DNA of 64,000 nucleotides, from NCBI RefSeq assembly GCF_027571385.1, contig NZ_CP085636.1:4468001-4532000 (forward strand), read 5' to 3'. Shown piece after piece: positions 36,129 through 45,397 of the stretch (position 1 is its first letter; each line of letters begins with the position of its first letter). Source of the DNA: Shewanella sp. MTB7 (GTDB lineage Bacteria; Pseudomonadota; Gammaproteobacteria; Enterobacterales; Shewanellaceae). Under the pieces are notes generated by a model, which was given only the letters and a program-made list of their open reading frames with translations, did not search any database and was not told the DNA's origin. The position numbers were made by a program, and so were the translations under genes.

Positions 36129-36524
36129 TTATTCCAACACTTTAGATGCCTGCACTGTATATTCAAAACCCGCTCCATTGGCGACGTTTCCCGAACTGGT
36201 CATACCTAAATGGAGCTTCTGATTTGCAGGTATTGTGTATGAGTCCGTTTTTTCCCAGCCAATTTCATTATTATATCTGGTCATCACATTTCTGAGAGTA
36301 ACCTCTATGGCGACATCCAACATATTAATAAGGTACACAAACTGCCCAAAGAAACTGGGTTCCCCCTCTTTGTGTATTCGAGCAAAGACGGGGAATACAT
36401 CTTTGTTATTCTTGTCTAGACTTTCATGCTGAAAAAGCTGGTTTCCCACCATCTCGACCAAGGATAAATCACTATATATCAACTCCAGTTCAACACTTAT
36501 CTCATCTGCTAACGGTTTACTCAT
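36129..36524 (-). CDS. 131-residue cytosolic orphan
   Basis: Not recognised. No signal peptide or membrane span. Alternating hydrophobic pattern (FFGQFVYLINMLDVAIEVTL, EYTVQASKVL) suggests a beta-sandwich. AAGGAG lies seven bases before the ATG, so it is probably a real gene. It converges on the secreted trefoil-like gene; an immunity or chaperone role would be speculation. Confidence 0.6.
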   Translation of the reverse strand: MSKPLADEISVELELIYSDLSLVEMVGNQLFQHESLDKNNKDVFPVFARIHKEGEPSFFGQFVYLINMLDVAIEVTLRNVMTRYNNEIGWEKTDSYTIPANQKLHLGMTSSGNVANGAGFEYTVQASKVLE

Positions 36525-36848
36525 AACCCATCTCCTTGTTCTTTAATCTCATATATACATCCTTGTATTTCAGGCTAATTAACGGAAAAATAACTTACAC
36601 TATTCGATACTACCAAAGTATTACATCAGATAACAAAGGAATACATTAGCAGAAAGCCTACCTTGAAGCAGACTCATATTCAGCCGACTAATTATTTCCC
36701 GTTTGAGTGAGGTAAAAGTCACTTTTATTTTGCAATGCGGACTTTTGTCCTCAAAGGTTTAGTCACACCGTCTTACCATCGGATAAATTTACTGCCTTCG
36801 TGCATCGTTAACGATGACAAAAAGCCTTTTGAAATAAAGAGTCCATAT

Positions 36849-37553
36849 ATGACCGCTCACATTAATGCCCAAGAGGGCGACTTCGCCGAAACCATTATCA
36901 TGCCAGGCGATCCACTTCGTGCTAAATATATTGCAGAGACTTTTCTTACCGATGCAGTTGAAGTCACCAACGTACGTAACATGCTGGGTTATACTGGCTT
37001 CTACCAAGGTCAGCGTATCTCAGTGATGGGCCACGGTATGGGCATTCCTTCAATGGTGCTCTATGCTCATGAGTTAGTTAACGACTTTGGCGTCAAACGC
37101 ATTATCCGTGTAGGAAGTCTAGGCGCGACTCAAAAAGATGTAAAATTGCACGATGTTATATTAGCTCAAGCGGCGGGCACTGACTCTCCGACCAATGCCA
37201 AACGCAGTAGCGGTTATCAAATGGCTACTTCAGCCACATTCTCACTACTGCATAAAGCCTATACAACAGCCCAAAATAAGCAGATCAGTGTCAAAGTCGG
37301 CAACATCTTCAGCGGCGACATGTATTACGATCCCGATGAAGATATGATCCCAGCTCTCGAACGCTTTGGGGTATTAGGTGTCGATATGGAAGTGGCTGGG
37401 CTATATGGATTAGCTCACCAACAAGGAATAGAATCTTTGGCCATTTTAACGGTTTCTGATCACTGTCTTACCGGCGAAGAGACCTCTGCTGAAGAGCGTC
37501 AACTGTCGTTTAATCAGATGATTGAGCTAGCATTAGAAACAGCCTGTAGCTGA
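36849..37553 (+). CDS. deoD: Purine nucleoside phosphorylase
   Basis: Splits purine (deoxy)nucleosides with phosphate. 234 residues, the size of DeoD. Typical segments: IIMPGDPLRAKYIAETFL, RNMLGYTGFYQGQRISVMGH, GVLGVDMEVAGLYGLA and AILTVSDHCLTGEETSAEER with the catalytic Asp. ATG 36849 is chosen because AAGAG lies seven bases before it and the family starts MTAHINA; the frame is open further upstream. Nucleosides could be supplied by NupC, 17 kb away. Confidence 0.95.
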   Translation: MTAHINAQEGDFAETIIMPGDPLRAKYIAETFLTDAVEVTNVRNMLGYTGFYQGQRISVMGHGMGIPSMVLYAHELVNDFGVKRIIRVGSLGATQKDVKLHDVILAQAAGTDSPTNAKRSSGYQMATSATFSLLHKAYTTAQNKQISVKVGNIFSGDMYYDPDEDMIPALERFGVLGVDMEVAGLYGLAHQQGIESLAILTVSDHCLTGEETSAEERQLSFNQMIELALETACS

Positions 37554-37796
37554 ACATAACCATCGCCTGAAACAGACAGTTATGACCATAGCAGTAGAGG
37601 AATATTGACGGTTTAAGCCTGTAGCGCTAACTGCAGACACTAAAAATAACCAACAATACTATCAAACATTTATTACATTAAACCACCGTTATCACAATGC
37701 CTAAAATAATTTTAACCTGTGATGATCTGTTGGTCATTGAGACTACAAAATGATGAATGCCTCTATTGTTATATCAAAAAGATTAAGGGATCTATG

Positions 37797-38972
37797 ATGA
37801 GAAACAAAATTTCTTTAACGGTATTAAGCTTCCTCGCCAACTTCATTATGGCGGGTTTTGCGACCCAATTTGGCATGTTGATTGACCCTATTGCAGAGAA
37901 GTTTTCTGCAAATATTAATGAAGTGGCCTCTATATTTTCGCTACTCAATGGTGGTGCACTAGCAGGCACAATAGCGGCCTTCTTCCTGATTGAGAAGATA
38001 GGCGTTAAACGTATTACATTAATCAGTTATCTATTGATTGCAATCAGCGCCGCTAGCTTGCATTTCACCGCATCGTTAAGCGTAGTGATGATTGCCATGA
38101 CCATTATCGGTATTTGTGGTGGTGTGGGTCTGTGTATCGCTGGCACTATCGTCGTATCCGTGTGGAAAGATAAGATTCAAAGCACCATGCTCGTGGTTCA
38201 AGATGCGACCTTCAATGTCGCAGGTGTCGTGTTCCCATTAATTACAACTTACGCCCTAAGTCATGCTCTTAACTGGAGTTACAGCTATCTAGCCGTAGGA
38301 CTGGTAGCACTGGCCACCGCCAATATGGCACTGATGACTAACTTCGATCTGTGCGAGCCTAAGAGTGATGCGACGGGTAAACAGATCACCGAGAAATCAG
38401 AGTGGAACTTCTCGATAATAAGCGCAGGTATCGGCTTATTCCTTGGCATGTTAGCCCTGTATACCTTCTTAACTTGGGCACCGATGTTCGTTAAGGGTAA
38501 GTTCGATATTCCTTTTGAGGAAGCAGGCAATATCATTACCCAGTACTGGTCTGCAGCCCTTGTGGGGGCTTTAATTTCAACACTTATTGTTTCCAGAGTG
38601 AAGATTCAGTATTTCTTAATGGCCATGATGGCGCTGGCATTAGTGATCACTAGTTTGATTGTAACTACAGATAAACTGGAATGGATGGGTTACTTAACCT
38701 ATGGCTACGGTTTCGCTTGTGCGGCCCTTTATAACGCCTTTATCGCCTACGGTGTCTCGTTTGTAAAACAGGCCAGCAGCAAGAATGTCTCTTATATTTT
38801 GATCAGCGGCAGTGCTGGTGCCATGTTTAGTCCTGCCATTAGCGCGATGTTCGAGACCATTATTGGTTTACAGGCTGTGATGTATGCCATCCCAGTCATA
38901 TACGCCATCATTTTTGGTATGTTATTGTTTTCTCGTCGTCAAACGACCAAAAACAGTGTAGCGACCGCCTAA
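37797..38972 (+). CDS. Major facilitator superfamily transporter, TsgA-like
   Basis: About 391 residues with twelve membrane helices. The start LTVLSFLANFIMAGFATQFG and the ISGSAGAMFSPAISAMFE stretch are like TsgA and related sugar/nucleoside-class MFS proteins. Substrate unknown. AAGGG precedes two adjacent ATGs; the second (37797) has the better spacing. It follows deoD by 243 bases on the same strand. Confidence 0.82.
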   Translation: MRNKISLTVLSFLANFIMAGFATQFGMLIDPIAEKFSANINEVASIFSLLNGGALAGTIAAFFLIEKIGVKRITLISYLLIAISAASLHFTASLSVVMIAMTIIGICGGVGLCIAGTIVVSVWKDKIQSTMLVVQDATFNVAGVVFPLITTYALSHALNWSYSYLAVGLVALATANMALMTNFDLCEPKSDATGKQITEKSEWNFSIISAGIGLFLGMLALYTFLTWAPMFVKGKFDIPFEEAGNIITQYWSAALVGALISTLIVSRVKIQYFLMAMMALALVITSLIVTTDKLEWMGYLTYGYGFACAALYNAFIAYGVSFVKQASSKNVSYILISGSAGAMFSPAISAMFETIIGLQAVMYAIPVIYAIIFGMLLFSRRQTTKNSVATA

Positions 38973-39042
38973 TGTTGACAACAAGAAATGTTATCGTTAG
39001 CTCAACTTCAATGTTTAAAATGACAGAGATAGCCTAACAGCC

Positions 39043-39201
39043 ATGCGTAAACCCAGAACAATTAGCGTTAAGACGAGAGTACGAAACATTAGAATGAGAC
39101 GAACTAAAAGACGCTGTTTACTGCTGATGAAGGTCAATCAACAGCAAGAAAAACAACAGAATCTGTCGCAGTCTAATAATGAACAGTATAAAGCGGCTTA
39201 G
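39043..39201 (+). CDS. 52-residue arginine-rich small protein
   Basis: Unrecognised. The first half is extremely basic (MRKPRTISVKTRVRNIRMRR, then TKRRC) and the second half is Gln/Asn-rich (NQQQEKQQNLSQSNNEQ). It lies 70 bases after the MFS gene and is followed by a strong terminator, as a real last gene would be. The ribosome site is weak. The basic half could bind nucleic acid; this is inference from composition. Confidence 0.4.
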   Translation: MRKPRTISVKTRVRNIRMRRTKRRCLLLMKVNQQQEKQQNLSQSNNEQYKAA

Positions 39202-39223
39202 ATTAGCGGAAATGGTATAAGCT

Positions 39224-39257
39224 AGCCCCGATAAACTGACGTTTAGCGGGGCTTTTT
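39224..39257 (+). terminator. Strong Rho-independent terminator
   Basis: AGCCCCG...AAAC pairs with GTTT...CGGGGCT around TGAC, followed by TTTT on the plus strand. It closes the MFS and small-protein transcript. Confidence 0.9.
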
Positions 39258-39268
39258 CTAAGCTAAAA

Positions 39269-39943
39269 TTACTCAATATAGCTTTTTAATCCTTCAAGAT
39301 CACAGATCACTATGCCCTCCTCTTTATCACGCTGTATCAACCCCAGCTCCTCTAGCTTCTTTACCGCACGTCGATATACACGATCTGTTGTGGCAAAACG
39401 CTCAGCTTCCAAATAGCACTTAGTAAAGCCATCCACAGGCTGATCATTAAGGTGTTGATGATAGAGATCGTAGGCGATGTTATACGCGATGGGGTAGAGC
39501 ATTCTGCGGGTAAAAATATCAACCGTATCTTGATAATCGATAGCAATAGCACTGGCAAAAAACAGAGCAAACATAGGTTTCTCTGTTAAAGCCCGTTGCA
39601 ACTTATCACCACAAATAACTTCGATCTCCAGATTATCTTCAGCGATGATATCAAGTTGACACAGATAGTTACTAAAGAACTCCATCTCTCCGAATATTTG
39701 CGAGTCACATTCCATGGTTCCTAGTTGAAAACAGCGACCATTTCTGGCGGTATACCCCATAGAGATCCGTCCTCGCTTAACCAAAATAAGTGAGCTCACC
39801 TTCTGACCTTGCTCCATCAATTTATGATGAGCAGCCACTGTTCGGGTATCGCTGATGCAATCGGACATGATCTGCTCAATATCATGGTGCTCTTGCTGCC
39901 AGAGCGAGTGGAAGCGACCTTTAGAGAGTGGTTTAAGCTGCAT
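39269..39943 (-). CDS. Crp-like cyclic-nucleotide-domain regulator
   Basis: About 224 residues. The N-terminal barrel is recognisable (LMEQGQKVSSLILVKRGRIS, IFGEMEFFSNYLCQLDI). The C-terminal winged helix is present but diverged: ERFATTDRVYRRAVKKLEEL then GLIQRDKEEGIVI. Target genes are unknown. Start uncertain: Met at 39943 fits the family, but the frame is open another 34 codons and no strong ribosome site is seen. Confidence 0.75.
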   Translation of the reverse strand: MQLKPLSKGRFHSLWQQEHHDIEQIMSDCISDTRTVAAHHKLMEQGQKVSSLILVKRGRISMGYTARNGRCFQLGTMECDSQIFGEMEFFSNYLCQLDIIAEDNLEIEVICGDKLQRALTEKPMFALFFASAIAIDYQDTVDIFTRRMLYPIAYNIAYDLYHQHLNDQPVDGFTKCYLEAERFATTDRVYRRAVKKLEELGLIQRDKEEGIVICDLEGLKSYIE

Positions 39944-40062
39944 ATAAGTTAAGCGAATAGAGAAAGAAGCCCCCATTATAAGGTAAGTTAGACTGTAATT
40001 AACCTCTATCGCTGATATATTTGATCGATACAACTGAGAGCCCATGATAGAGTCTTTGTTAA

Positions 40063-40543
40063 CATTGGGATAATCTGACAGAAAAATCTACGCAGCTAAA
40101 TCCAAGTGGCCACAGTCAAACTGATGGTGCATCTCAAGCCGTTGATCTAGATAAAACCGCAGAGAATAAGAAATTAGTTAACGATTTAGTGAACACCATA
40201 TTGGTAAAAGATGAGTTTGATAAACTCGCTAACTACTTCAATGGCGATCAATATATACAACATAACCCTCAAATAGGGTGATGGGGTTTCAGGCTTAGGA
40301 AAAGTGCTCGAAGCTATGGCTAAACAAGGCATTAAAATGGTCTATAGCCAAAACCATAAAATACTGGGGGAAGGTAACTTTGTCCTCAGTATCAGCGAAG
40401 GAACCTTTGCCGATAAAGAGAGTTCTTTCTACGATCTTTTCCGGATTGAAAACGGCAAAATTGCTGAACATTGGGATGTGATTGAGACCATAGCACCCAT
40501 GGGGGAATGGCAGAATCAAAATGGCAAATTTGGCGGACTCTAA
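40063..40543 (+). pseudogene. SnoaL-like (NTF2-fold) protein, frameshifted and without start
   Basis: The first frame gives KLVNDLVNTILVKDEFDKLA then YFNGDQYIQHNPQIG and stops at TGA 40279-40281. The next frame continues GDGVSGLGKVLEAMAKQGIK to WDVIETIAPMGEWQNQNGKF. Together these read as one SnoaL-like aldol/polyketide-cyclase-fold protein interrupted by a one-base shift at about 40274-40279. The upstream part also lacks a start codon after a stop at 40060-40062. Confidence 0.75.
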
Positions 40544-40775
40544 AGATATGATCGCTCAGTGAGAGTTTAGCGCTTCTGAGGCAAGGTCATTAATTGCTCC
40601 TGCATTAACGACATTCAGAACATCCATCTTCTTTACAACGAGTTAGGAACGTAGTTGAACTAGGTTTAAGCTCACAAGGGAACCACCATTCCATCATCCA
40701 TTCGCCTTGAATTAATTTGTCAAAAAACACGCTGAGTAGATCACTTTCTTATACTGATTGGTATTAGACACCAAT

Positions 40776-40798
40776 GCGACCTCGCAATTTAAGGTCGC
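40776..40798. terminator. Weak hairpin after the cold-shock/DUF3465 gene
   Basis: GCGACCT (40776-40782) and AGGTCGC (40792-40798) form a 7-bp stem a few bases past the stop codon; no good T-run. Confidence 0.4.
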
Positions 40799-40804
40799 TT
40801 ATCA

Positions 40805-41680
40805 CTATTTATAGATTTGTCCATCATGCTTAAGCCAGCCACCCGGATGACGAGCCTGAGGATCATCATGCGTCCAATGAACAACGCCCCCCTTATTATT
40901 AAACTCATACTGACCAGCAAACTCGACCTTATCCCCTAAACTAATGCTCTCGATGCGGGGAGCAAGGTCGATATTATGGGCTACCAGAAGAGTCTGATTA
41001 TTGGATAAACGTAAGATAAATCTCTGATGTCGACTGCCCTCATTATCATCTTCTAATAATGTAATCACTGTACCTGAAGCTCTAACCTGTACACCGTTTA
41101 ACTTATCTTGATATGCCTTAGCAAGGCTTACTACACCAGAATCTGTTGACCCTAGAGAACGGCTATCCAGGTTGACCGCAGACCCAGTCGATGCAGCAAC
41201 AATGTGAGTGACACTATCAGATGGGTTGTTGCCAGTCCCGCTAGAGTTAACCACTCTGTTATAGGCAAAGCTAGCTCCTGCGAGGAGTAACATCATGATC
41301 CCAATACGGTAGAGTATTCCTCTGGTCGGACTGTCACTGTGGTCGCTAACCTTATTAGTTTTTCTTCTATCTGTGGCCACGTCTCTTTGCTGGCTGCGAA
41401 GACCTTTTTTAGTCTTGGAGTTATGCTCTAAGTCCGATTTAACCTCGACGCCATCAATATGCGCCTCAATAGCGTTGAGTTTACCATCAGGTTTATGCTC
41501 AATTTGAAAGAAGATAATGTCTCCCTCTAACGGACGTCGACTCATATGAGTTAATCGCGATGCGTGAATAAACACATCTTGTGATTTAGGCTCACCATTG
41601 ACCTGCTCAGGTTCAATAAAACCAAAGCCTTTGTCATCTCTCCAACGAACTAATGTCCCTTTTACAATTTTGTTTTGCAT
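40805..41680 (-). CDS. Membrane protein fusing a cold-shock domain to DUF3465
   Basis: 291 residues: an N-terminal cold-shock OB-fold (about 5-75; GTLVRWRDDKGFGFIEP, DVFIHASRL), a charged linker with TDRRKTNK, one membrane span (about 125-145; LYRIGIMMLLLAGASFAY), and a C-terminal DUF3465 domain (VRASGTVITLLEDDNEGSRH, GGVVHWTHDDPQARHPGGWL). The OB fold should face the cytosol and bind single-stranded nucleic acid; the DUF3465 part, itself OB-like, should face the periplasm. Function unknown. Confidence 0.85.
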   Translation of the reverse strand: MQNKIVKGTLVRWRDDKGFGFIEPEQVNGEPKSQDVFIHASRLTHMSRRPLEGDIIFFQIEHKPDGKLNAIEAHIDGVEVKSDLEHNSKTKKGLRSQQRDVATDRRKTNKVSDHSDSPTRGILYRIGIMMLLLAGASFAYNRVVNSSGTGNNPSDSVTHIVAASTGSAVNLDSRSLGSTDSGVVSLAKAYQDKLNGVQVRASGTVITLLEDDNEGSRHQRFILRLSNNQTLLVAHNIDLAPRIESISLGDKVEFAGQYEFNNKGGVVHWTHDDPQARHPGGWLKHDGQIYK

Positions 41681-41683
41681 CAA

Positions 41684-42001
41684 TTTCTATTTGTTTCCAT
41701 CAGAGCTAAACATTATGAGTACAATATAACACTGTTATACAGAGTGTTACCCACTATAACTCATTAAAGATCATTATATTTAGTCACCATTTTAATGGTC
41801 TCATAAGAAAGACTAAAGTTAATGGGGTAGTTAAGAGGTTGAATTTAAGTTCGATGATGAGATCCTGTAATGCCAATGCGTATCTTCGCCCAATGCAGAA
41901 AGTGAATACATTTTACTCATTGCGCTTAAAACCCAAAATATTTCACATAAAAAGCCAACTTGAAGGCCCCCAAGCTGGCTCTATGCCATCACTATAAACG
42001 C
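41684..42001. other. Intergenic region upstream of the cold-shock/DUF3465 gene
   Basis: 318 bases that hold the presumed promoter of the cold-shock/DUF3465 gene and the terminator of the upstream metalloprotease (41949-41980). Nothing else recognised. Confidence 0.35.
41949..41980 (-). terminator. Terminator of the metalloprotease gene
   Basis: AGCCAACTTG (41953-41962) pairs with CAAGCTGGCT (41971-41980) with one mismatch; a T-run follows on the minus strand. Confidence 0.75.
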
Positions 42002-45000
42002 TTAAGGGTAACCTTCCACTTTAATATCATCGATGGCAATATCACCTTTCCAACCTCCGGCAGCTTCAGCACGGAATCGAACTGTAATATCACCCTCAAA
42101 AGAGGAGAGATCGACCTCTTGATACTGATAAGCTTCACTGCTGCTAAGCTGCTGCTCACCACTGACTTGAAAAAGCGCTGTTTGCCAGTTTCCTTGGTGG
42201 AAAATATCGACAGATAGACTCCCTATTTCAGCACCATACATATGGTAATGAAAACTAAGCAGACGTGCAGTTCCTGCTAATGTTGGACTGTCGAGGTATG
42301 CTGTATTTCCCGCGCTATAGGCAAAATCTTTTGAGGTTTCCAGATAAGCATAGGTACTTTGAGTATTGGCACCTGCAGCGGGTCCGGTTGAACTCGATGG
42401 CGTGGTTCCGGCTTCCGTTTCCCACTCGTGACTAGCACCAGTCCCATGACTCCAGCCATTGTTGAAACCAGCCTCAAAATCCAATGACGTGAGTGCTATT
42501 ATTGTTGCCTCCACCACGTAAAGTTCAACTTGAGCCTCACTTGATGCACCTTGTGGATCTGTCACTCTAACCTGCATAGTATTCAGCCCAAGATCGGCAC
42601 TTTCTGGTGTTCCCGAAATCAGACCATTCGCGGTAAGACTTATCCAAGCGGGAGCAGAAATAATACTGAAAGTAAGCACATCGCCGTCAGGATCGGTTGC
42701 TGCTGCAGAGATATCAGCGCGATAAGCAAGATCCACGCTAGCATCTGCAATGACACTTGGATTAAGTGTGAATACAGGTGCTTGATTTTCTGGTATAAAC
42801 GGTGTGCCATACACTTGTAAATTATCAATGGCGATATCCCCTTTCCAACCTCCAGCAGCCACTGCCCTCAGTCTAAAACGGACAGCACCTGAGTATGCGG
42901 ATAGGTCGACATTAGCTTGACGATAATCTTCTGTACTTGAGCTTTGCTGCTGACCAGATATCTGCCAAATATTATTGTTCCAACTGCCATCTTTAAACAT
43001 ATCGACCACCAAAGTGCCTATATTGGCACCATACATATGATAATCAAAACTAAAACGTGGCTGACTAACATTCCAATCACGACTTTCAATTACAGCCTGC
43101 TCGCCAGCGGTATAAGCGCCTTTGTTATTTGAAGTTTCAAGGTAGAGATAATAACCTTGCCCACCGACACCGGAATCAGGACCCGTTGAACTTGATGCTG
43201 TTGCACCGCTTAGACGGCTCCAATCCCAATCACTGCTGCTATTGTTGCTCCAATCTCCTAGACCCGACTCAAAATTCTCAGATGAGATTAACGTCTGGGC
43301 AGTAATCTCAATCAAGACTCTATGGCTGCTATATTCGCCTTCATTATCCGTCACCAACAACTCAACCCAATAGTTACCCGCTGTTTGATAGACATGCTTA
43401 GGTGCCTGTTCACTCGATTGACTATTGTCGCCAAAGTCCCATAGCCAGGATACTATCTGCCCATCAAGATCTTGGCTTTGATCGATAAAGTTGATGGTTA
43501 ACCCCTGCGCGTTATAGATAAAATTAGCATCGGGTGCTTGATTCACGGCCCCTGCAGTAACACTGATAGTCTGACCGTTAGTGTTACTGGATCCCGCTTC
43601 GTCCGTCACCCGTAAAGAGACCTGATATTGTCCATTCGCTTGATATACATGGGTCGGTGATGATGCATTTGAAGTGGCGCCGTCACCAAAGTCCCATAAT
43701 GTGGTCAAAATTTGATTATCAGGATCGCTGCTAACATCAGTAAAATCGACGCTCAAATCATTCGCGCTATAGATAAACGCTGCCACTGGAGGCAAATTAC
43801 CATCGCCACCACTTCTGAATCCCGCCACTGTCGCGGCGGTTAAATTGAGTACTCTTGCGTTATCGTGGGTGCCCGTTGTTCCTCTGACAACACTTTGAAA
43901 ACTGCGGGTAGGGTCGGACCAAAAGTTCTGCCTAGTACAGCAACTATTGCTGTTATAAGACATGATAGAACGCCAACCGCCTTGGCTATAGAGGAATCCA
44001 TGACCAAAAGCATAGGGGGTGGTATTGCTGTCTTTTTCAGGGTTGTGACGCGCCGACATCAGGTGACCAAGCTCATGACCAAAAGAGTAATAACCGGTCG
44101 CACAACTGTCCTTTATCACCATAAAAGCAGTCTCTTCTGACGCCCCTATTTCTCTTGCACGCCCACATGCACTCGCATCGCCAATTAGGATCGCAGCCAC
44201 ATCGGCACTGTATTGCTCTCGAATCTGATAGACATCGTCCATATAACCATCATTTGGCAGATGAAATCGGTCCAGATCTAAACCGTGATCTCCTGATTCT
44301 GCATAGTTAAGCTCATAGCTATGGGCTAACTCAACCTGTGCATTGACTCCTGAATCTGTAAACCCTTGATTGGTTTCTGCAACGGCCAGATCGATTAACG
44401 CCTGCATGCCGGGATTTTGATTTAACGCTTCGCTGGTAAAACCCACGAGCACCCTAATCACAGAACTTGTTGTCGCCGATGGACTCACCGATAATGGTTT
44501 GACTGAGTATCCGCCTCGCTCGTTGAATATACTATTTTTACCTTCAGTTAACTCTTCACTGTGTTCATCGGGTAACAGAGTTTGATCTATCTCTTTTAGC
44601 TCAATCTGTTGGTTATTTGATGGCTTCATCTTAAACAATCGACCATTAAATTTGATCGTTGCCGACAGAAACTCATCTGATTTAACTAAGATAATCTGAT
44701 TGTCACCGGGGAATAAAGCAGCATTTTGGTTAACTATCTCTCCTTGCCAAACCAAAGAGCCTGAGCCAGTAATATAGGCGAGTGTCTTTTTAGCAATAAT
44801 GACACTTGCGTCTGGCAGTTCAAACTTTAGTGAACTGGTCTCCTGTTTAAAGCCCTCTAATTGCATGTTATAGCGTGTGACGCTTTTAACCTCCCGCTCT
44901 TTCGCCACTGCTTGTTTTAAAGCAGACTGAGTCCATGGAGCCTTGGTGATGATTTCAACTTCGCTACTTACCGACCACGCAGGCGCGATAAATAAACTGC

Positions 45001-45070
45001 TTAATATCACAGCTGAAATAGCCTTTAACTTGGGATATTTTACTTTTCTTGGGTTACTTAAGGTTATCAT
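42002..45070 (-). CDS. Large secreted metzincin metalloprotease with PKD domains
   Basis: 1022 residues. Signal peptide, propeptide-like region, then a reprolysin-type metzincin domain with FGHELGHLMSARHNPEKD (His332, Glu333, His336, His342) and Met-turn SIMSY. Two PKD domains follow (about 427-505 and 513-590; LWDFGDGATS, LWDFGDNSQS), then two MAM/lectin-like modules with nearly the same ending, GWKGDIAIDNLQVYG and GWKGDIAIDDIKVEG, separated by a cadherin-like module (PDGDVLTFSI). It should degrade extracellular protein. Start chosen at ATG 45070 for AGGA eight bases upstream. Confidence 0.9.
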   Translation of the reverse strand: MITLSNPRKVKYPKLKAISAVILSSLFIAPAWSVSSEVEIITKAPWTQSALKQAVAKEREVKSVTRYNMQLEGFKQETSSLKFELPDASVIIAKKTLAYITGSGSLVWQGEIVNQNAALFPGDNQIILVKSDEFLSATIKFNGRLFKMKPSNNQQIELKEIDQTLLPDEHSEELTEGKNSIFNERGGYSVKPLSVSPSATTSSVIRVLVGFTSEALNQNPGMQALIDLAVAETNQGFTDSGVNAQVELAHSYELNYAESGDHGLDLDRFHLPNDGYMDDVYQIREQYSADVAAILIGDASACGRAREIGASEETAFMVIKDSCATGYYSFGHELGHLMSARHNPEKDSNTTPYAFGHGFLYSQGGWRSIMSYNSNSCCTRQNFWSDPTRSFQSVVRGTTGTHDNARVLNLTAATVAGFRSGGDGNLPPVAAFIYSANDLSVDFTDVSSDPDNQILTTLWDFGDGATSNASSPTHVYQANGQYQVSLRVTDEAGSSNTNGQTISVTAGAVNQAPDANFIYNAQGLTINFIDQSQDLDGQIVSWLWDFGDNSQSSEQAPKHVYQTAGNYWVELLVTDNEGEYSSHRVLIEITAQTLISSENFESGLGDWSNNSSSDWDWSRLSGATASSSTGPDSGVGGQGYYLYLETSNNKGAYTAGEQAVIESRDWNVSQPRFSFDYHMYGANIGTLVVDMFKDGSWNNNIWQISGQQQSSSTEDYRQANVDLSAYSGAVRFRLRAVAAGGWKGDIAIDNLQVYGTPFIPENQAPVFTLNPSVIADASVDLAYRADISAAATDPDGDVLTFSIISAPAWISLTANGLISGTPESADLGLNTMQVRVTDPQGASSEAQVELYVVEATIIALTSLDFEAGFNNGWSHGTGASHEWETEAGTTPSSSTGPAAGANTQSTYAYLETSKDFAYSAGNTAYLDSPTLAGTARLLSFHYHMYGAEIGSLSVDIFHQGNWQTALFQVSGEQQLSSSEAYQYQEVDLSSFEGDITVRFRAEAAGGWKGDIAIDDIKVEGYP

Positions 45071-45397
45071 ATGTTTATTCCTGTATAGGTTACACACAGC
45101 GAACAGCCATCAATACCGCTTTATTTGTCAGCAAGATCACTAAAGGGTCTAAAAACGAAGCCACGACCAGCTCCGAAATCAGACTGCTAAGCTATAACCG
45201 AATAGCGAATAGAAACACATGGGATAAACATCGTTTTTATCTCTATTTTCAGAGATGAAAAATAGATGTTTTATATAAACATACTCAATAAAAAGTGAAA
45301 ATAAATGGGAGAGGTAACAAGATAAAAAATGCAGAACTATATTAAGAAAAAAACTGCGAGGTTAGCTCCTCACAGTTTTATATTTATCAATTAACTA
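45071..45397. other. Intergenic region upstream of the metalloprotease gene
   Basis: 327 bases with the presumed metalloprotease promoter and a terminator for the DUF599 gene (45345-45378). No gene seen. Confidence 0.35.
45345..45378 (-). terminator. Terminator of the DUF599 gene
   Basis: AAACTGCGAGG (45351-45361) pairs with CCTCACAGTTT (45368-45378) with one mismatch; a seven-T run follows on the minus strand. Confidence 0.75.

Noticed and set aside
43865..44140. Open frame antisense to the metalloprotease gene
   Set aside because: Runs opposite the metzincin domain, whose reading is clear; composition is that of a shadow.
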